64,000 bases of DNA from contig OX336388.2 in assembly GCA_946902985.2 (NCBI GenBank), positions 373,971,387 through 374,035,386 of the forward strand. The letters run 5' to 3'. Below are positions 31,515 through 43,170 of the stretch, in pieces; position 1 is the stretch's first letter, and every line of letters begins with the position of its first letter. The stretch is from Meconema thalassinum (lineage: Eukaryota; Arthropoda; Insecta; Orthoptera; Tettigoniidae). The translations under genes and the position numbers were made by a program. The notes beneath the pieces were generated by a model. It ran no database searches. It was not told the origin of the DNA and worked only from the letters and a program-made list of their open reading frames with translations.

Positions 31515-33485
31515 AACAAGTAGTTTCGTGAAGAACTATACAGCCTATTTCCATATATCCTACTCATGTTAATTGCTACTATCAATATACAAAATATCAG
31601 TTTGATTGTTGTAATAGATTCGTAGATATTTAGAACCATATAAATATTTCGGATGGTCGCCATGTTGGATTTTAATATATGTAGGCCATAGAGTTATGTA
31701 CTATTAGATGAGGATTATTGTGTACGTTCATTATTCAAACGTTGATTTCCGATCACATGATTAGAACACAAGAAATGAAAACTTAATTTTAAAATTTTGC
31801 ACAGCCGTTATCTTGAGGTTATGTGAACAATTGAACTAAATGTTATGTCAGTGCATTGCAACTTGTATAGTCCTTTGCTGTAACAAGTTTCATTGCGTTC
31901 GGATGGTTAAATCGCGAGAAAAATCTATTTAAATGTTTCAACTTCGCTTGGCCGCCATGTTCATTTTGTATTTAACAGGTTTCTGAATGTCACATAAGTG
32001 AACGTCTAGTAGTGCCCTTTATCACCGTACAAAATTTCAGGGTGATATGAGTAATAGTTTTGGAGATATAGAATGGCGGTGAAATCTTTTTCACAGTCGG
32101 CATGTTGGATTGGTGAGAAGTAATAAAATTTTAAGGGCACGGTTAGGGGCGGCCAACTACTGTCGACCAAAGTATTGTGTGCACTCGAGTTTGAAGGTTG
32201 TGAAGTAACCAATAGACCTATATAAAATCCAATAACATCGTCATTTTCGTCGTTCTATTTTACGTTAGGTCATGTGGGTTTGGAATTTTTAATATATATT
32301 TTAATATTTTTTATCGCAGTTGGAACACAAAAAGTGCACGTTTTTAAGAGTGTTTCAACCATGCGTCACATTTAAGAATTATTATCTCAAAAACCCGTCA
32401 TCAGATCGAATCCAAATTTTAACACAATATACATTGAAATGTTGTATAACTGGTTTATTAATTTCAAAATTGTGTGTGTCCAAGAATCAAAGTGGTTATC
32501 ATTTTCGTAAGGTAACTTTTTCTCGGCTCGGGGTGGTTGGAAAATGTAGTTCTTGGTTGCATTGTAATCCTTATACATCGAAACGTTATGCTGTATGACT
32601 GTGAAATACGTAAATTAATTCACTTATTTTATATCGGTTTGTATTTCTACAGGGAAATAACACATGTTTCACCAGCTAGCCGCTCCGGGAACAGCTGTAC
32701 AGCATTGCCGAAATGGTGCCCACACGCTTCATGGCGCGTCTCGCTCGGAAGTGATGGGCTCCATCTCAGCAACGCTGTACAGATTTTGCCGGAGCGGCTA
32801 GCTGGAGAACCATGCGTTATTTCCTTGTACAAATACAAACCGATATAAAATAAGTGAATTAATTTACGTATTTCACAGTCATACAGCATACCTTTTTGAT
32901 GTATAATGATTACAACGCAACCAAGAACTACATTTTCCAACCACCCTGAGCCGAGAAAAAGTTACCTTACAACAATGATAACTTTGTTTCTTGGACACAC
33001 AAAATTGTGAAATTAATAAACCAGTTATACAACATTCCAATGTATATTGTGTTAAAATTTGGATTCGATCTGATGACGAGCTTTAGAGATAATAATTCTT
33101 CAATGTGACGCATGGTTGAAACACGCTTAAAAAAGGGCACTTTTTGTGTTCCAACTGCGATAACAAATATTAAAATATAAATTTAAAAATCCAAACCTAC
33201 ATGAACTAACGTAAAATAGAACGACGAAAATGTTGATGGTATTGGATTTTATGTAGGTCTATTGGTTACTTAAAAAACAACCTTCAAACTCGAGTACACG
33301 ACATAATACTTTGGTCGACAGTACTGCTATGACCTTACCGAGTTTCATTGAAATCGCTCCAGCCGTTAAGAAGTTATTAGGGACACACACACAGAAGCAC
33401 ACACATACACACATACATACACACACACACGGACAAAAGGTGGTCTCATAAGCCTATTTTTTCATAAATGGAAATATGCTAAAAA
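31515..33485 (+). mobile_element. Tandem-unit element type A, copy 4 (split by a palindrome)
   Basis: The left end is AACAAGTAGTTTCGTGAAG. The right end has (CA)n, GGACAAAAGGTGGTCTC and the terminal hairpin ending ATGCTAAAAA. Units with GTCGCCATGTTGG, CAGCCGTTATCTTG, GGCCGCCATGTTC and CAGTCGGCATGTTGG are followed by the insertion at 32,159-33,322. Without that insertion the element is about 0.8 kb. Confidence 0.8.
32159..33322. mobile_element. 1,164-bp near-perfect palindrome (fold-back element)
   Basis: The left arm starts ACTGTCGACCAAAGTATTGT and the right arm ends with its complement (ATACTTTGGTCGACAGT). The arms match through the centre near 32,740. In the middle, GCTAGCCGCTCCGG mirrors CCGGAGCGGCTAGC, leaving a core of roughly 30 bases. 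Both strands encode nearly the same open frame (MENVVLGC.VI.IH at 32,537 plus and 32,940 minus), a consequence of symmetry rather than evidence of a protein. ACT flanks both sides (32,156-32,158, 33,323-33,325). The site of insertion is clear because other type A copies are continuous there. Confidence 0.9.
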
Positions 33486-33753
33486 TGGCCAAAATATGCG
33501 TTTATAGGCATATAAAATTCCCACTTATATTTCAGATTTTCAACAAAATAAGCTCATGGAAACAATATCAACTCAACTTCCTTATTTTAGTCATCACTAA
33601 AAATGTTTCACCCCCTCCCTTCCAACCTACTTCTTAGTTAACTGTATAAATTGTTCACAACCCTCGTTTTTACTACGTAGATAGGGATTTACTAGCGAGC
33701 TGTTGAGTATTTTAACAACTGAATTAGTTGTGGTTACGTAGGCTACAGTATAA

Positions 33754-34375
33754 AACAAGATGTTCAGTAAAGAACATATAGCCTACTTTCTCCTAAATGC
33801 ATGGGTACTGTTATAACTCTTTGTCCTTTTCAAGGAGTATAATTGAATGTTGGTTGTAGTAGCTTGTTGAAATACAACGTGCTATAGGGATATTAAACAT
33901 GAATATGAGGAGCCCTTTGCTAGTGCTACCTCTGTAAAAAAAAATCATTCAATTCGGTTTCACCGTGTTTGAATTGATATGGTGAATGGATTTACACATA
34001 CTTGGCCACCATCTGCAAACTATAGGGCAGATGATCTTGCAGTTTGGTCAGGATATGCTTTCCACATAAAGATATGTTGTTGCAAAATTTGGTAGAGACT
34101 AGATTATTAGGTTGGTCGTATTTACATTTTAGCTTTTAACATTTGGGTGGCCGCGATTACGTTTCCGTCAAGATGGCGGTGATATAAAACATGACAATGA
34201 GGTGCCCTTTGCTAGTGCTACCTCTCTACCAAATTTCGTTCCATTCGGTTTCACCGTGTTCGAATTGATAGGGGGAATCGATTTTCAAACAAAGATGGCC
34301 GCCATCCGCAAAATATTAGGCTAATGACCTATTATTTTGGTCAAAGGATGCTCCCTCCATAAAGGTATTGTGACC
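33754..34375 (+). mobile_element. Tandem-unit element type B, copy 2 (3'-truncated)
   Basis: It starts AACAAGATGTTCAGTAAAG and is almost identical to the copy at 6351 for its first 160 bases. Units with GTGGCCGCGATTACG, AAGATGGCGGTGATATAAAA and AAGATGGCCGCCATCC follow. It stops after CCTCCATAAAGGTATT without the terminal hairpin. Confidence 0.75.
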
Positions 34376-34479
34376 GATCCAGTCAGGGTCAATTACCGGC
34401 CCCGGATGACAGGAGATCGAGAGGAGCACGGAAGAGTCCGTGGCCGACGAAAGATACTGGCCCCAGTGCGAACAGCCAT

Positions 34480-34824
34480 CTTGTCTGTGACGTAGGCGAT
34501 GTAGTGACCCTGGTTGAGTCGACTTGTGAATTTCTTGTGAATAGCAGTGTGAGAATAGTTAGTGTTTTATAAAGTGTAATGTCCAACTTTACATCCAACT
34601 TGTGTTGTGGTGCATCATGTAGCTGCAATAATCACGTAGCCTACAGGGTAAGTGTTAACACTTTATTTCTCATTAATGATACAGGTTAATCAAACGCACG
34701 TGTGGTGCAGGTTATGTACGAACTTCGTTAGCCTAATATTGTGGATGTTAAGGACTATTAGAATGCATGCTAAGTTAATTATCTGAGTTAAAGTTAGATA
34801 TTTAATGAATGTGTCTCTTTACAG
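34480..34824 (+). other. 5' exon and intron of the THAP-domain gene (predicted)
   Basis: A strong donor CAGG|GTAAGTG lies at 34,644-34,652 and an acceptor CTCTTTACAG ends at 34,824, giving a 177-bp intron. An ATG at 34,579 gives 23 codons up to the donor and is in phase with the THAP frame through three extra codons. The THAP family normally starts with MP..C, so the ATG at 34,834 is the better start and this exon is more likely leader. Confidence 0.45.
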
Positions 34825-34833
34825 GAAATCAAA

Positions 34834-35124
34834 ATGCCGAGATGCTGTAATGTGGCTGGCTGTAAGAACAATTACAGATCTCAGCATGAAAATGTTTCTA
34901 CATTTTCTCTCCCAAAGGACGAAAAATTAGGAAATATATGGCCTAGAAAAATTCCCACTGACTTCTCTAAAGTGAGCAAGCCTATAATTTGTATAAAACA
35001 TTTTCCTGATAGCTCTGTTATCAGGACAGAGCAAGTTGATGGGGAAATAAAGACATTTGCTAGGAGTTATCCGAAGTTGAAACCTGATGCAGTATCTTCA
35101 ATATTTTCGAATTTGCCAGGATAG
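34834..35124 (+). CDS. THAP zinc-finger domain protein (partial, probably decayed)
   Basis: The frame MPRCCNVAGCKNNYRSQ, FSLPKDEKLGNIWPRKIP, PIICIKHFPDSSVI has the THAP C2CH zinc ligands at C5, C10, C53 and H56 with the invariant W36, P27 and F57. THAP domains bind DNA in host regulators and in P-element-type transposases. The frame ends at 35,124. Homologous-looking sequence seems to continue past a further stop and a shift into 35,204-35,449 (IKTEDKLVKCLKNLSDAVPI and so on), which has no domain I recognise. Either this is a dead gene or another splice site removes the stop. Host THAP gene versus THAP transposon cannot be settled here. Confidence 0.7.
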   Translation: MPRCCNVAGCKNNYRSQHENVSTFSLPKDEKLGNIWPRKIPTDFSKVSKPIICIKHFPDSSVIRTEQVDGEIKTFARSYPKLKPDAVSSIFSNLPG

Positions 35125-35203
35125 CTATCCACTCCTGGGCCTTCTTCTAGAAGACTGTGTGATGCAGAGGTAGAAAATCTCGGATAAAGCCATAGAAGCG
35201 AGC

Positions 35204-35449
35204 TTGGAAGACTTCAGCCACTACGAAGAAGAGAATTCTGTGCACAGTCTATCGGATATATCTGAACACTTCTCCTCCAACAGGAATAAATTTAAGCAGG
35301 AATGGACACATATCAAGACAGAAGACAAGTTGGTGAAGTGCTTGAAGAATTTGAGTGATGCAGTGCCCATAATTACAGGTTCTGTGTGTATTCTAAATAA
35401 CCTCAGCATTGAGCTGGCTGTCAATGGGTTGCAGATTCCCAAACATTAA
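35204..35449 (+). pseudogene. Continuation of the THAP-domain gene (possible)
   Basis: The 81-residue frame reads EDFSHYEEENSVHSLSDISE, NKFKQEWTHIKTEDKLVKCL and NLSIELAVNGLQIPKH. Its composition is protein-like and it lies 80 bases after the THAP frame, shifted. No family recognised. Confidence 0.35.
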
Positions 35450-36290
35450 GTTCCACAAAACTTTCTTTGCATTACTGATAAAAATTCATTTGATGAACTA
35501 GCCTACTTCATTTCATTGAAAATTCTGAGTGCGATGAAAATGGAAGAAAGTTGTCAGCAGTGAATGCTCCTGTGAACATCCTACAGAGAAGTTTTTCGAG
35601 TGATGATTGCACACCATTATAGTCTTTAATAGAGCAAGTTAATTTTTTAGATGTTAGGCAAACAATCGTAGGTACAGTGGAGACACGTTACTCTTGGCAG
35701 CTTCCATATAATATGTTCACTTGTCATCAGTGTACAAAAAGTTACATCGGAGTGGTCAGACTTATCTGCCTCATCCATCAAATCTTCAAAAGTTGCTTGG
35801 TAAGTTTGATTTGAGTACTTTTGACATTATTGGGAGTATTGAGTAGCCTATCTCAGTCTAAAGAAGAATAATTTCTTGAAAGATCATGAATGTTCATAAA
35901 TTACTTTTACCGTAGTTCATTTTAATGGAAAAGTTGAACTGTACTCTTCTAAAGCCATGGCGAGACAAAGCCATTGGTCGCTACTTGGTTAGGCGACTAT
36001 CTGGACCAAAATTATTGTTAGTAGTACAAGCAAGGAGGTCTGGGGTTAGGTTTGTGTTTGTACGCAAAGAATACTCTGTATTGCCGGTACCAATAATGAG
36101 CGCTGGCAGCTGTCAAAGCTAACACGTGAGGAAATGCTGCGTTGCCACTGAGGCAGATCATGACTCATAACATTCCAAGAAGCTTCCAGGAAGACACAAA
36201 TACTGGGATCTGTGGTGTGTCAGCCATATTCGTGTGAAGGGTCAATTAAACATTGCGATGCACGCGAGTTTAGGGGAATTTTTAGTTGCC
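35450..36290. other. Nothing recognised
   Basis: Short, shifted frames only. Some may be decayed remains of the THAP gene. Confidence 0.35.
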
Positions 36291-36690
36291 TAATCGCTCT
36301 AGCTGCTACTAACTTAATTATGGGTCTATTCCTTTCATAGCCCCCTCTTCATCACTTGTGTCTGAATTGGATCTGGAATTGCTTTCCAGGGAAACGATGA
36401 ACCAATCTACCCCATCATCGAGTATACATTCACGTTTCGTAGCCTCATCCAGTTCTCGTTGCACTATTAACACAAAACGCTTCCAGTTTTATGAAGTCAC
36501 TTCCCTAATAGCCTAAACGGTAAGCTTCTCAACCTCACGGAGTGTGAAATTCTTATTATGCCGTGCTAGATAACCCTTCACTTGACCCCATATAATTTCT
36601 ATAGGATTGAAGTGGCAATGATATGGGGCAGCGTGATGATCTCATGGCCATGCTTTCTCGCCAGTTCATCCACGTGGTAGCCTACATGGA
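36290..36690 (-). pseudogene. DDE transposase, C-terminal part
   Basis: The minus strand reads ARKHGHEIITLPPYHCHFNP, IEIIWGQVKGYLARHNKNFT, LREVEKLTV, a stop, AIREVTS and NWKRFVLIVQRELDEATKRE. LPPYHC.FNPIE.+W.Q.KG is the block around the third catalytic acidic residue (E of NPIE) in a family of insect DDE genes related to IS630/Tc1. It belongs with the two minus-strand pieces to its right. Confidence 0.75.
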
Positions 36691-36699
36691 TTTAGGCTT

Positions 36700-37480
36700 G
36701 CGCTGCTGTATAAGGTTGAGAAGGATATTAATTCTGAATGAAAGTGGAACGCGGCTTATACACTTGTAGCAGACATGAATGTACTTTTACATTCCTTGTG
36801 TCCTTGTTTCATTTTTTGGGCGATATTACGTATTGAAATTAGGAACCCTAATTAAAACTTACTACTGAACCTCATATATGTGCTAAAGTACGTAAATATG
36901 TGTTTTTATTTTTTGCTATTTTAAAAACAGCTGCCATGCTTCGATAGCACTTGATCTCTTTTAACCGTCATCAAGGCTCACTCTAGCAGCACGCATCGAG
37001 GCACACATGTGAGATACAAAATCACTGTTGATAAAAAGAAGTGGGATGCAAAATCACTGTTGATAAAAAAAGAATCATCGGGACACGTTAGGCAGTAGCC
37101 ATTGCCAAAACTCATTGATCTGGGTGCGTTAGGCTGTAACCATTGTCAAAAACCATTGGATTGGACAAAGTGAAGGTAAGAATGGTCAGGTGTAGGTGCA
37201 GCCTTGGCCGCGCGCTGCTAGCGGGGCATGGTTGACACAAAACCATTGATCTGGGCACGTTAGGCTGTAACCTTTGTCAAAACCACAGTTGTGCGGAAAA
37301 AAATAGACATACATATTACAGGAGAGCGATATACTGCATAGTTATTACTGAGCAGATAACAAAAAACACTCATTTCAGCCGTACAGAGATGCGAAATATT
37401 GCACACACTAGCATAATTAGAGTCGTGAACTGAGTGTTGCGAACAAATGATGCCCACTAGAGACTGAATTGGGCACTTTT
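36700..37480. other. Spacer with short imperfect tandem repeats
   Basis: CAAAATCACTGTTGATAAAA occurs twice at 37,018-37,072. GTTAGGCTGTAACC with CATTGATCTGGG recurs three times between 37,080 and 37,280. It separates two parts of the transposase. Confidence 0.6.
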
Positions 37481-38185
37481 TTGTTTCACATAGTACCGTA
37501 AGGGCGAGGTTGGCAGTACTGTTATGGTACTTTTTTTGATGATTGATTTGAACAATGCCGCTCACTGCTGTAATTTTCGCTATATTTGGAATGGCTGGGT
37601 GGGTCACAGACGGCGGAGGAGGAAACATCTATTAAAACATTGCTTCCTGATTTATTTCTCATCCTTTTATAAGGTATTTTGGCTAATTCATGTATTATAT
37701 AGAGTGTTATCGCTCGTTCTATGTTCATTCAGCACTACCGAGAAGGATTCCTTTTGTCCGAGAGCTGTCGCATGGTAGGCTACATGATGGCGGTCGAGCC
37801 ATTCCAACATTCGCGGCTTCGTACTTGAAGTTGTTGGAGCTTATTCTATCTGTACTATGTGGTACGAAGCATTGTCCATTACAATAACACTGTGTTCAGG
37901 GATGTTGGGTAACAATTGTTCCTGGAACCATTTTAAAAACTAGTTGTAGTCCATGTCTTCATGGAAATCACCAGTTCTTTTCGACCTAAAGAGCAAAAGT
38001 GTATTATTAACAAAGCCGTGTGATTGCCCGGCATGTAGAATAATAAATCGACCCCCTCTGCCTGACGGCCCTTCCTTGTCCCCTGAACTGAGTTGTCACT
38101 CCAACCCTTAGACACTGTGTGACCAGCATTGACCCACATTTCACCTAACCACACAATATCCATAACATTTTTGCCCTATTAACTT
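37480..38185 (-). pseudogene. DDE transposase, catalytic middle part
   Basis: The minus strand reads MDIVWLGEMWVNAGHTVSKG, QAEGVDLLFYMPGNHTALLI and, past a stop and shift, NWFQEQLLPNIPEHSVIVMD, NASYH. The pattern is that of the .VYLDETWVN...G and VMDNASYH blocks of an IS630-like family. The first catalytic aspartate is replaced here: LDE reads LGE. The second, in VMDNASYH, is retained. Several stops follow, and HELAKIPYKRMRNKSGSNVL may be a late part. The product would be inactive. Confidence 0.78.
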
Positions 38186-38189
38186 AAGT

Positions 38190-39765
38190 TTTGAATTTTC
38201 CAGTAGCCTATTTTCACCCAATTTTCACCAAATTTTGTAGGTTCTTTAAAGTGAGCATAATTAAGGGAATTCTAAACTTTGGAGCTATTTGGTTCAATCA
38301 TTTAGAAATTATAACATTTTATGTAATAAATATGCAAATTTTGAAAATGTCCCAGGTACATCAAATTTAAAGTTATCAATCTAAAACTTGTATGGAATGA
38401 TCATCAATGGTCTACAAATAAAAATTGGTATTACTTTTAAAATCAGTGCAAATGGTTTATTATTAAAATGGTTTTTTTTTTTAGAATGACCTGTTGTTCT
38501 GTTAAAATATGTCATTTTTTTCAAATTTGAACCTAAATATTTCTGAAAGTTATTAATATTTTTCAAAATGAATTCCACACATTATTAAGACCACAAAGTT
38601 GTATGTGAAAACCAAGTTTGAAGGTAATGGGATCAAAACGCAGGCAACTGGAACATTTAAAATGCTGAAAAATATGGTATTGAGAAAAAGCTAACTTTAT
38701 TAAAAAATACAGTATTTTAGTGGAATTTCCTGCATCAAGACTTCCCTGAGTTTACAAATCACTTTTCCCACACTTCAGAGGTAACTTATTACTAAACCCA
38801 TCTTTCTCCCTGATGTTGACACGAAGATTTACTGCCACATTCACCACACAGGTCTGTAAACAAATTTTGGAGGGCACCCATATATGAATGAGAATGTGCT
38901 TGTCATTAACACTAGGTCAAACAGTATTCTCCTCACTAAAATAGGCCTATTCCAGTTTTCTGACACTGGCAGAAGAAGTAGTTGCAGCTGTTGAACTTGC
39001 ATTACTTAACTTCACATGTAATATCACCCCACTGTTTGTCAACATTCTAAATAGCACTATTCCATTTCTTTGTTTCACGGACTTTCGGTTTACACCATCG
39101 ACTAGATACAGAATACATCTAATAAACTGCACACAAATCTCTAAAATACCATTAACTTACACAAGTTCCACCACTCACAGTAAACCAATAAAAATATAAT
39201 TCTTGCGAATAAACTTCACTAAAGCCACTGACCATCAAAATAAACAAAGACGCATGGTTCCACCATGTATCCAAAATGGCCTATACTTTACTACAAACCA
39301 AAATACTTCTGTTCGATGTTAAATATGTGCATGTGTATAGTAATGATATTCTTTTAGTGAATGCCATACAGTTAAAAATTATATGGGATAAGAAAATAAC
39401 ATGTACGGTAAGAAAAGTAAGAATAATGCTCTAAGAAAAGTTTCACACTTGACAAACATTGCCTAGGCTACTCATAACTGATAAATTTACCAACAGATGG
39501 CACCATAAGCTTGTATTCAGATGATTGGCATGATAATATTGGCCAAGAGTATGAAATTACAACAAAATTGAGGGGTTTTTGGTTCTAGGAAGTAGGCGTT
39601 GCCCATTTCAAGACCTAAGCACGTGTTCTTTAAAAGCCCCCGTAAGGTATTTAAAAATGGCCGTACTTAAAAAACAAATGTATATTTAAGTGCCCCAAGT
39701 GATAGGTAACTTCTAGGACATGAAACCAGATTTTGGTTTTTTGTTTGTAATTTTTGGCCTACAAC
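38190..39765. other. 1.6-kb AT-rich segment splitting the transposase
   Basis: In protein terms the flanking pieces (ending LHEMGRPY and starting GKNVMDIVWLGE) are almost adjacent, so this is an insertion or an intron. An acceptor-like TTAATAG precedes the downstream piece, but no strong donor is seen. I recognise nothing within it. Confidence 0.4.
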
Positions 39766-40339
39766 TCAGTAGGGTCTCCCCATTTCATGTAGGAACTGAC
39801 ACCTCAAAGCCACAATATCTGGCCTCTCCATGATCACCTTCCCCCCATTAATTTTCTTATATTTAAATCCCAGATCGTGCAACACTTTCAGTGAAGAAAG
39901 GCTTCCTTGAAATAATTGTGCCTCTCTGAGCAAAAACAAGAAGTTTGCGACATGTTGGAATTTCTTTCCTAAAATAATAGCTATAAATATGCCGTCTAAC
40001 AGCATCTTGTTGAAAGCCATCTAAATTAGTGACCACCCCTTCTCTATGCCTCTTCTTCCCTGGAGTTGATAGTTTAGACGGGCCAGCATCATCAGACAGG
40101 AACTTCCCTTCCGTCACTCGGTATGCAGTGATTTCACTCACACCAAGAGTCTTGGCAGTTCTTTTCCGCACCTGAACAAATGGAATCAGAGGTTCCTCCC
40201 GTAAGCGCATATTTTCCTCTTCTTCCTCCATAAAATTCCTCACCGCACATACCATCTCCTTTACTTGGCTACGGAGAGTCACACTACGGCCTGAAGTTGT
40301 TCTGTCGCAGAGAATGGATCCTGGGCCTTCCGCGAGCAT
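39766..40339 (-). pseudogene. DDE transposase, N-terminal part
   Basis: The first frame (start ATG at 40,339) gives SQVKEMVCAVRNFMEEEEEN, EEPLIPFVQVRKRTAKTLGV, SEITAYRVTEG, KKRHREGVVTNLDGFQQDAV and RRHIYSYYFRKEIPTCRKLL. After a shift near 39,925 the reading continues with LFQGSLSSLKVLHDLGFKYK, KINGGKVIMERPDIVALRCQ. This is the HTH region and linker that precede the DDE core in the same insect family. The order on the minus strand (N-terminal, catalytic, C-terminal) is preserved over 4 kb, so the locus is one gene broken by shifts, stops and inserted DNA. Confidence 0.75.
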
Positions 40340-42960
40340 GTACCGATGCCATTTTTACACAACGAAAATAGACACGATGATGCAAATAAAAGAAATAAAC
40401 TCAAAATCTGTATATACACACGCTTCCAACAAAAACAGAACGATAACGCTTACTGTAGCCTATGAAAGAATAAGCAAATGCACTTCAATATATACTCGGG
40501 ATATTACTAATGGCAGTGACGAGTTAGTTCACAGTAGAACACTGCGTCAAACCATGTGCTCACTGCTGTGTCGGCATTCATTGCAACACTGCTCGCTGTT
40601 GCTATGGACACCGTTACCCCTCTTGTCTCCACTCCTCACCTCACCATTCAAGCGGATGGCAGCTTGCACCGTTCATCTTTTGTAAATCAGAGTATAACAC
40701 ATAGAATTTAACATGTATGCAGCGTTTAAACCCTAAGTGTTGTCCACGTTGTCATGGATGATGCCATTTTGTGTCTAGGGGAATTTTGTAAGTGTAAATT
40801 CCATTCCATGTCCACATTAAAGCTATTGACACAAGTTGGCAGGCTTGTTTTGTTGAGATAAATTAGAGATGAAAATAGTACAAGAGTTAATAGAAGACTC
40901 TATCGTTGCCAAGGCTGCAAGATACCAATGTAATTGATAGTGATTTTGTACTGCATAAGGAAACAGTAGCAAGGCAGCTGGAAGCAAGTTAGACATGTCC
41001 AGTCCTCAAATTGTGTTCATGCATCTTTGTAACGATGAATTTGTAACCCACTAAGCTCCAGTGAGATTGGGAAATGGTGTCAGAAAAATTTAAAATCCTG
41101 AAGAGATCATGAATCATCAGCAGGGTATAATGGCTGTAGGCCCTATGTGCAGTGCAGGATTTTTTGAGAATATTAATAGCTGGAGGATATTAGATCCTAA
41201 TAATCGCCAGTAATATATCCAAGATCAGCAAGATATCACCTTTATAGTCTACTTGGTGAAACCTGCAAACTTCATTTTCTACATTCTAAGATTCTTCCAG
41301 ACAATGTGTTAATGTGCTTGAGATGCTTATATTTATAACCAATGTCCTAAATAAAATAATGTCTGTAATACATTTTGTGTGTGCTTATTATAATTAAGTG
41401 TAAACATTACTGTGTCATTGGATGAAGATTACTTGCAATTTGCTAGTGTTCTTGAAGATACAAGTATAGTTTTGTACTCCAGGGCCCTACCAATCACCAC
41501 ATCCAGAATTCTCTGTTAAAGCTCTAGATTTACCCATTTCAAACCGATTTACCCAGTGTGTAGTACTGTTAACTGCTTATTTTCCATGTGGCCTGCAAGG
41601 ATGCCCATGTTCTTTTTCAGGGGGAATGGATGTGGTGAGGAGTATACGATATTTTATGGGAAGAAGGGGTAGGGGGGGACTGGGTATGTTATAAAATTCT
41701 TCATCCCCAGACCACCAGGGTGAAACAAAAAATAAGAAAAAATAATTAAAAGTTGAGGAATGCTTTCATTTGAATAATTTGAAGGGTCTCGTTTGACGTT
41801 TGGTGGAGATCTTGGACATCTTATTGGGAGGGAGATACCATGTCCGTGTAGCCAGCATAGATCCAAATTACAATGTCAAGTATGGTCTTTCTTTAATTTT
41901 AATAAATGGAACAGTTCCACCTAAATGGAGTAGGGGTAAGTAAAGTGGCTTCTTGTCCAGGTGACCTGCTTTGCGAAGGATTATTTGAAACCTGATATAG
42001 GATTTATTCTTCAAAGCTTCGCACAAAGGCTCTTGACAGAATGATTTGAATCCCACTCCTTGCATCCTGGAAGTGTCTTCCCAACTCAACTGTAAATAAA
42101 AGCTAACTGAAAACGACTACCACATCCTTTTCTAATACAAGTACAGTACACACATAAGTGCATGGGGCTGATATCCACGACATTTCAATCCACTGAATTA
42201 ACTCACAATGAATAAGTTTCCAAGGTCCTTCACCTGTAGTAATATACTTCGTTATAAAAATCTTGAGCCCATAAAACCATAAATTTGACCTAAGCCTAAC
42301 TGGGAACGGGAGAGAACCGTTAAACATGTCCATCATGATAGTAGTTGCCACAAGAAGTAAACCTGGCACTGTAGGGGATTGGTGTCAGATAAAAGGCTCT
42401 CTGCTAAAGGAGGTAAGTATAATCTCAGCAATTCATATATGTATCTGAAGTAGTCCTATGCATTAAATTTTTGTTGTTGAAAATGATTGTCTTATGGTAG
42501 GCCTACTCAAAAAAGCAAAATGCTAAAAACCACGAGTGTTGGCTCAAATTTCTTATATTCATTTTTATTATTTTGGGGCATGAATGACCCTTCCCTTGCA
42601 ATAAATGAAGCACTGGATACTTTCTCCTAATGCAATGCTTGGTTGTTTCTTCTTTTTTTTTTTAATTCCAGCTGCTTTTAAAGTTAAACTTACATGTAAA
42701 CTGGTATGGAAACAACTTATTGATGAACGAAGATAAGAGGATAATATGTACAGTTTTGTATATCTGCATAAACTGGAACATCCATTCAACGTTTGTATTA
42801 CACTGCTTAATATTCTACTGCTCTAAGGTTTTGAGCTAGTGATAGGGGTGGATTTCTTCCACAGCTTTTAACTTTATTTTTGAGTATCCTTAAATTCACA
42901 CTAACAAATTACTCGGCTATTGGTAGGCTTCTATAGATGAGAATACCTTGGTGCAATCAA
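40340..42960. other. Spacer without a recognisable gene
   Basis: Minus-strand frames at 42,369-41,654 (MPGLLLVATTIMMDMFNGSL and following) are short and shifted, and match no family I know. No SINE or TIR ends were found. This is one of the more unique parts of the window. Confidence 0.4.
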
Positions 42961-43170
42961 TGCGGCGAGGCGAGCGAGCGACACCACTCCTCTGACGTCA
43001 CAGATCCGCGCCATGGCCTGTCTTTCTCGTCGGCCACGGGAAGAGTCAGTATGACGTCATGGCATGACGCGGCGAGGCAACCGCGAGAGTAGGGGAATGC
43101 TCCAGAAGGTTCCAACCCCTCCCACTTTCTTTTTCTCGAAGAAGGACGGAGTTCCGGAATGTTCAGTATG
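42961..43170 (+). promoter_or_regulatory. GC-rich stress-type promoter: two CREs and three heat-shock elements
   Basis: Perfect TGACGTCA sites lie at 42,993-43,000 and 43,052-43,059. Heat-shock elements follow: GAAGGTTC at 43,105-43,112, TTCTCGAAGAA at 43,133-43,143 and the three-unit TTCCGGAATGTTC at 43,152-43,164. The surroundings are CpG-rich in an otherwise AT-rich window. CRE binds CREB/ATF factors and HSE binds HSF trimers. Their clustering over 170 bases just upstream of a transcribed-looking GC-rich region suggests an inducible promoter directed rightwards. There is no clear TATA box. Confidence 0.7.

Noticed and set aside
32537..32940. Two similar proteins on opposite strands
   Set aside because: They are mirror translations of a palindrome, not independent genes.
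41654..42369. Three consecutive minus-strand frames that looked like exons (MPGLLLVATTIMM..., MSWEDTSRMQG..., MDLCWLHGHG...)
   Set aside because: Each is in a different frame, junctions lack convincing splice sites, and I recognise no family.
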